Shown here: in pieces, positions 59,558 through 64,000 of the stretch
Numbering within the stretch: the first letter of the stretch is position 1
Layout of the letters: the number at the start of each line of letters is the position of its first letter
Assembly: GCA_027488335.1 (NCBI GenBank)
Contig: JAIYBU010000011.1
Span: forward strand, 1 to 64,000
Direction: 5' to 3'
Length of the DNA: 64,000 nt
Source: Cytophagaceae bacterium
Lineage (GTDB): Bacteria; Bacteroidota; Bacteroidia; Cytophagales; Spirosomataceae
Position numbers and translations under genes: made by a program
The notes under the pieces: model-generated
The model's database searches: none
What the model was told of the DNA's origin: nothing
What the model saw: only the letters and a program-made list of their open reading frames with translations

Positions 59558-60649
59558 ATGAAAAAACTCCTCTTTTTGGGCTTATTCCTAAGCTTAACAT
59601 TTGTATTCGCCCAAGAAAAACCCGTCAGAATGGGTATTGCGGGCATGACCCACGACCACGTTTATCAGATTTTGAATAATCCTAATCGTACAGGTGTAGA
59701 AATCATCGGTTTTGCCGAGCCAAATAAAGAATTGGCTCTAAGATTATTGAAAAAATATAACCTACCCGAAAGCCTTTGGTACGCCAGTCTCGACGAAATG
59801 CTCGAAAAAGCCAAACCCGAAGCTATTTGTGATTTCAGAAGCATCATTGAGCATTTGGAAACTGTGCAAAAATGTGCCGTAAAGGGCGTGCATGTCATGG
59901 TTGAAAAGCCTTTGGCCGTGAATTTTGCTCATGCTACACAAATGGCAGCTTTAGCAAAAAAGCACAATATTCAACTCTTGACAAACTACGAAACTACGTG
60001 GTATGCCAGTAATCATCAAGCCTACGAAATGATTCATGCCGAAAACACTATTGGCGATATTAGAAAAGTAGTAATTCACGACGGACACCGTGGGCCAAAA
60101 GAAATCGGTGTGAGTAAGGAGTTTTTGAGTTGGCTAACCGACCCCGTAAAAAACGGTGGCGGGGCAATTATTGACTTTGGTTGCTACGGGGCCGATATTA
60201 TGGCGTGGTTGATGAAAGGCGAAAGGCCAACTTCGGTAACAGCAATTACGCAGACTATCAAGCCCGAAACTTACCCAAATGTGGATGATGAAGCAACTAT
60301 TGTAGTGACTTACCCAAAAGCACAAGGTATTTTTCAAGGCTCATGGAATTGGCCTTTCGATAGAAAAGATATTGAAGTTTATGGCAAAACGGGCTATATT
60401 TTTGCCGATAAATCTGCTCAAATGACCGTCAGGAAAGGCGATAGAAATGCCTTACCCGAAGAGAAAATCGCAGTAAAACCGCTCGAAACGCCCATGAATG
60501 ATGCGTTTACGTATTTTGCAGCCGTAGCACGAGGTAAAGTAAAATCAGAAAATGATTTGGGCTCGCTGAAAATAAATATGGTGGCGATGGAAATCTTAGA
60601 TGCGGCCGTGAAATCTTCAAAAACTGGTAAGACCGTTGTGTTGAAGTAA
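59558..60649 (+). CDS. Gfo/Idh/MocA family oxidoreductase, secreted
   Basis: Signal peptide MKKLLFLGLFLSLTFVFAQ; VHVMVEKPLAVN; GGGAIIDFGCYGADIMAWL. Confidence 0.92.
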   Translation: MKKLLFLGLFLSLTFVFAQEKPVRMGIAGMTHDHVYQILNNPNRTGVEIIGFAEPNKELALRLLKKYNLPESLWYASLDEMLEKAKPEAICDFRSIIEHLETVQKCAVKGVHVMVEKPLAVNFAHATQMAALAKKHNIQLLTNYETTWYASNHQAYEMIHAENTIGDIRKVVIHDGHRGPKEIGVSKEFLSWLTDPVKNGGGAIIDFGCYGADIMAWLMKGERPTSVTAITQTIKPETYPNVDDEATIVVTYPKAQGIFQGSWNWPFDRKDIEVYGKTGYIFADKSAQMTVRKGDRNALPEEKIAVKPLETPMNDAFTYFAAVARGKVKSENDLGSLKINMVAMEILDAAVKSSKTGKTVVLK

Positions 60650-60651
60650 TC

Positions 60652-60774
60652 AGCGATTAAAATCGCTGTCTAAAGGAACAAAGGAATCCTATTCTTGTAG
60701 TTTGACGAATTAATTCGTCAAAAAAGGCATTTTTATATCATCCTTTGTTCTCTTAGGTGGCGATTTTAATCGCC
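60652..60774. repeat. Composite palindromic element
   Basis: AGCGATTAAAATCGCT ... taaaggaacaaaggaat ... TTTGACGAATTAATTCGTCAAA ... atcctttgttctctta ... GGCGATTTTAATCGCC. Confidence 0.85.
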
Positions 60775-60798
60775 TAAATTTGATAGTTATAAAACACA

Positions 60799-60828
60799 AG
60801 AAAGCCCAGCGGAAACGCTGGGCTTTCT
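60799..60828. terminator. Terminator hairpin with GAAA tetraloop
   Basis: agaaagcccagcg-gaaa-cgctgggctttct, 13-bp perfect stem. Confidence 0.85.
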
Positions 60829-60847
60829 AAAATATCTTATTTCAAGA

Positions 60848-61291
60848 TTACGCTTTTGCTTCTTCAGCAGCTGGCTCTTCCACTACAGCAGGAAGGAAAA
60901 GTTCTGCCATTGTAGCCGAAAGAATATTATACCACGTAATGATTTTCTTGATGTCGGAAGCATACACACGCTCACGGTCAAAATCTGGCATTACGGTTGC
61001 AAATAAATCAAAGATTTGATTGTTTGATGCTGTTTTGAAATCAAATTCTACTTTTTCGCCATGAAGTTCACGAGTTTTTAAGAAAATATCTCCGAGTGGG
61101 GTTGATTTGTTTGGGTCTTCCGTATAAATCGAAATGTCTTTCAAAACCGATACACGGGCATTTGAACTTACCATTTCTTTTTGTTTTTTCTCGTCAAGTG
61201 TTTCAACGATTACGCCACCACGTCCTGGCTTTAAAATTTTATACAATCCGCTTTTTCCAGAAATGTGTGCAATATCTCTTAATAATTCCAT
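60848..61291 (-). CDS. DUF5606 family protein
   Basis: MELLRDIAHISGKSGLYKILKPGRGGVIVETLDEKKQK. Confidence 0.8.
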   Translation of the reverse strand: MELLRDIAHISGKSGLYKILKPGRGGVIVETLDEKKQKEMVSSNARVSVLKDISIYTEDPNKSTPLGDIFLKTRELHGEKVEFDFKTASNNQIFDLFATVMPDFDRERVYASDIKKIITWYNILSATMAELFLPAVVEEPAAEEAKA

Positions 61292-61392
61292 TTGAAAAAT
61301 ATATTGTTTTGTTTAGTACAGTGTCAATAGTTGACAGTCAACGGTTTTTTCTTAATTTTTTTGCAATTTTTATAACGCTGCAAAAGTACAAA

Positions 61393-62004
61393 TTATTTCG
61401 TAAAAGACAGATTCAACTCTTCGATTGCTTTCAATAATTCCTCACGACCCGTTCGTCGTTCCGACGATGTGATGAAGTATTGCGGAACTTTCGTCCAACT
61501 CAAAAGCATCGTTTTCTTAAATGATTCTACGTTTTGTTCGGCTGTTACACTTCCAACTTTATCGGCTTTCGTGAAAATCAGATAAAAAGGCACATCTTTC
61601 TCACCCAAAAAGTCGAGAAACTCTAAATCAACTCTTTGTGGCTCGTGGCGAATATCAATCAGAACAAAAACGCACATGAGGTTTTCACGATTGACCAAGT
61701 AATTACCAATCATTTCGCCCCATTTATCTCGCTCACCTTTGGGAGCTTTGGCAAAACCGTAGCCAGGTAAATCGACAATGTACCATTTTTTGTTTACCTC
61801 AAAATGATTGATTAATTGTGTTTTCCCTGGAGTTTGTGAGGTTTTTGCTAAGTTTTTATTACCCACCAACATATTTATCAACGACGATTTGCCTACGTTT
61901 GAACGGCCAATAAAGGCATATTCTGGCTTCTCGGGTGGCGGACATTTACGATAATCTGCCGCACTCGTGACAAATTTTGCTTCTATTACTTTTGTATTCT
62001 TCAT
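61393..62004 (-). CDS. ysxC: Ribosome biogenesis GTP-binding protein YihA/YsxC (EngB)
   Basis: AFIGRSNVGKSSLINML, SQTPGKTQLINHF, DLPGYGFA. Confidence 0.95.
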   Translation of the reverse strand: MKNTKVIEAKFVTSAADYRKCPPPEKPEYAFIGRSNVGKSSLINMLVGNKNLAKTSQTPGKTQLINHFEVNKKWYIVDLPGYGFAKAPKGERDKWGEMIGNYLVNRENLMCVFVLIDIRHEPQRVDLEFLDFLGEKDVPFYLIFTKADKVGSVTAEQNVESFKKTMLLSWTKVPQYFITSSERRTGREELLKAIEELNLSFTK

Positions 62005-62063
62005 ATTTCTAAAATATCATTTCTTTCAACAAGCACAATTTGTAAACTTGTGCTACATAATCA

Positions 62064-62111
62064 AAAAGGAGAAAGAATTTCGTACAAAGGTACTAATTTC
62101 TTTCTCCTTTT
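62064..62111. terminator. Terminator hairpin after sppA
   Basis: aaaaggagaaagaa ... ttctttctcctttt. Confidence 0.75.
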
Positions 62112-62156
62112 AGTGATAAAGTTTGATTTAGGCTTTAGATAAATGCCTTTGCAGCA

Positions 62157-63926
62157 TTATTTTATCTCCAATTCAAAAGGCATTCTTGCCTGAATTTTAT
62201 CCATGCTTTGAAGGTTTTTTAATTGCTTGGCGTACGGTGCGAAATCGCCTAAGTAAGCTTTCAATTTAGCATCTTCTTGGTCGTTACCCAATTTTTCTAA
62301 GATGGTTTCAACGCTTGACTTTTTAATTGGTAAATATTTTACACGATAATCACCTTCTTTTAACTTCGCTTTTTTGGCTGCTACATTTATCGCTACATCA
62401 ATCCCACCTAAAATATCTACTAAACCATTAGCTTTGGCTTGGCTACCTGTCCAAACTCGACCACTGGCGAGAGTCTTCAATTTTTCAACACTCATGTGGC
62501 GGCCTTTGGCCGCTTTAGCTGTAAAGTTTTCGTAGCCTTTATTTACACCATTTTGAATCATATTTTTCTCGGCATCGGTCATTGTACGTGTGGCCGATGG
62601 GAAGTTGGCATATTTATGTGAATTTACGCCATCAAACGTAACGCCGAGCTTTTCGTTCATCAATTTTTCGACATTAAACATTACACCAAAAATACCAATT
62701 GAGCCAGTCAAAGTGGTTGGTTGAGCCACAATTGTATCACAAGCCATTGCCATGTAGTATCCACCCGAAGCGGCATAGTCACCCATTGAGGCAATAACTG
62801 GTTTTACCTTCTTGGTCAATTCAACTTCTCTCCACATCACATCCGACGCCATCGCACTTCCGCCACCCGAATTGATACGCAATACGATTGCCTTAATTTT
62901 TGAATCTTTACGAGCTTTTTGCAGTTCTTTTACGATGGTTTCTGAACCGATTGTTCCCTCTTGACTTTCGCCCGAAAGAATATCTCCTTCGCCTACAATT
63001 ACTGCAATTCGATTCGAATTATCGCCTTCTTTTACCAATTTATCGGCTTTTAAATATTTATTTAAACCAATATATTCTATTTTCTTATCTTCTTTGTAGC
63101 CCAACTCATGGCGAAGAGCAGTCTCGAATTCATCCCAATATCCTGTGTTAGTAATGATTTTATATTTTACGGCATCGGTTGGTTCTTGGATTAAGGCATT
63201 GTTTAGAATATTGTTCAATTCTTCCATCGGAATTTTGCGAGAAGCCGCAATATCTCCGTAGAAATTATTGGCCATATCCGATATGAACGACTGTGTTTGT
63301 TCACGATTTGCATCACTCATTTTTGTTAGGAAGAAAGGCTCAACTGCACTTTTATACTCTCCTACTCTGAAAATTTCGGGTTTTACTCCAATTTTCTCAA
63401 ATAAGCCTTTCATAAATGAATATTCAGCACTCAAACCGTTGAAATCTAAACCACCCGCTGGATTTAAGTAGCTTTTATCGGCCACCGAACAAAGGTAAAT
63501 TGAACCTTCGGTCATGGTTTCGCCATAAGAATAGATAAATTTTTTTGATTTCTTGAAATCTAACAAATATTCTCTCACCTCTTTCAAAGTTGCCATTCCC
63601 GCCATTGGATTTTCGGCTTTGAGGTAAATACCTTTGATATTTGGGTCGATTTTGGCATTTGCCAGTGCTTCTTTGATTTGTGGTAAACTTACTTGACCTG
63701 GACTGTTTCCTCCCGATAAGATTTCAGTGAATGGGTCGTCTTCAGCAGCGTTTTCTCTGATAACTTGATTGAGGTCGAGTTTAAGAACTGTATTTGATTC
63801 AACTTGGGTTTTTGTCTCTGAACTTGACATCAGACTTCCGATGCCAATTAAAAGTATAAAACTCAAAATCGTGAATAAAAAAATCCCGATAATGGTTGCG
63901 AAAACATATTTCAAAAATTGTAACAT
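62157..63926 (-). CDS. sppA: Signal peptide peptidase SppA, 67K type
   Basis: LRINSGGGSAMASDVMWREVE, MGDYAASGGYYMAMACD, LTGSIGIFG. Confidence 0.95.
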   Translation of the reverse strand: MLQFLKYVFATIIGIFLFTILSFILLIGIGSLMSSSETKTQVESNTVLKLDLNQVIRENAAEDDPFTEILSGGNSPGQVSLPQIKEALANAKIDPNIKGIYLKAENPMAGMATLKEVREYLLDFKKSKKFIYSYGETMTEGSIYLCSVADKSYLNPAGGLDFNGLSAEYSFMKGLFEKIGVKPEIFRVGEYKSAVEPFFLTKMSDANREQTQSFISDMANNFYGDIAASRKIPMEELNNILNNALIQEPTDAVKYKIITNTGYWDEFETALRHELGYKEDKKIEYIGLNKYLKADKLVKEGDNSNRIAVIVGEGDILSGESQEGTIGSETIVKELQKARKDSKIKAIVLRINSGGGSAMASDVMWREVELTKKVKPVIASMGDYAASGGYYMAMACDTIVAQPTTLTGSIGIFGVMFNVEKLMNEKLGVTFDGVNSHKYANFPSATRTMTDAEKNMIQNGVNKGYENFTAKAAKGRHMSVEKLKTLASGRVWTGSQAKANGLVDILGGIDVAINVAAKKAKLKEGDYRVKYLPIKKSSVETILEKLGNDQEDAKLKAYLGDFAPYAKQLKNLQSMDKIQARMPFELEIK

Positions 63927-64000
63927 ATACGGTTTATAGTTTAGTTTTTTATTTCTGCATACAAAAATATATGTACGTATAGAAATTTATCTTAGTTTTT

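Noticed and set aside
59558-60649. Gfo/Idh/MocA oxidoreductase as part of a sugar catabolic cluster
   Set aside because: Neighbours (ABC ATPase, DUF5606, EngB, SppA) are unrelated; no supporting linkage.

Overview
AT-rich chromosomal window from a Bacteroidota member, probably order Cytophagales (inferred from SusC/SusD, DUF4249, DUF4292, a T9SS C-terminal signal and TAnnTTTG promoters). About 46 protein-coding genes were called. No rRNA, tRNA, CRISPR array or transposase was seen. Most genes are housekeeping (atpA, atpG, ispE, recO, pepA, panB, xylA, argG, cutC, engB/ysxC, sppA, an LptF/G permease). A carbohydrate-uptake block spans ~19.4-37.8 kb: susC-susD, a lipoprotein, two paralogous VCBS/ASPIC lipoproteins, a GH31 glycosidase with a sorting tail, and DUF4249 plus a TonB receptor. 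The structure least explained by genes lies mainly between them: (i) a recurrent family of heptanucleotide-periodic tracts at a dozen or so loci, two of them touching translation starts; (ii) several distinct palindromic element types, including a composite ~125 bp element with a perfect 22-bp palindrome; (iii) an 84-bp (exactly 28-codon) insertion-like segment with imperfect 18-bp terminal inverted repeats inside pepA, resembling a protein-coding palindromic element. Two likely metal-regulatory operators also stand out: a DtxR/MntR-type pair between divergent mntH and mntR, and a 15-bp inverted repeat upstream of a MerC-domain gene. All calls come from reading the sequence; no database search was run.
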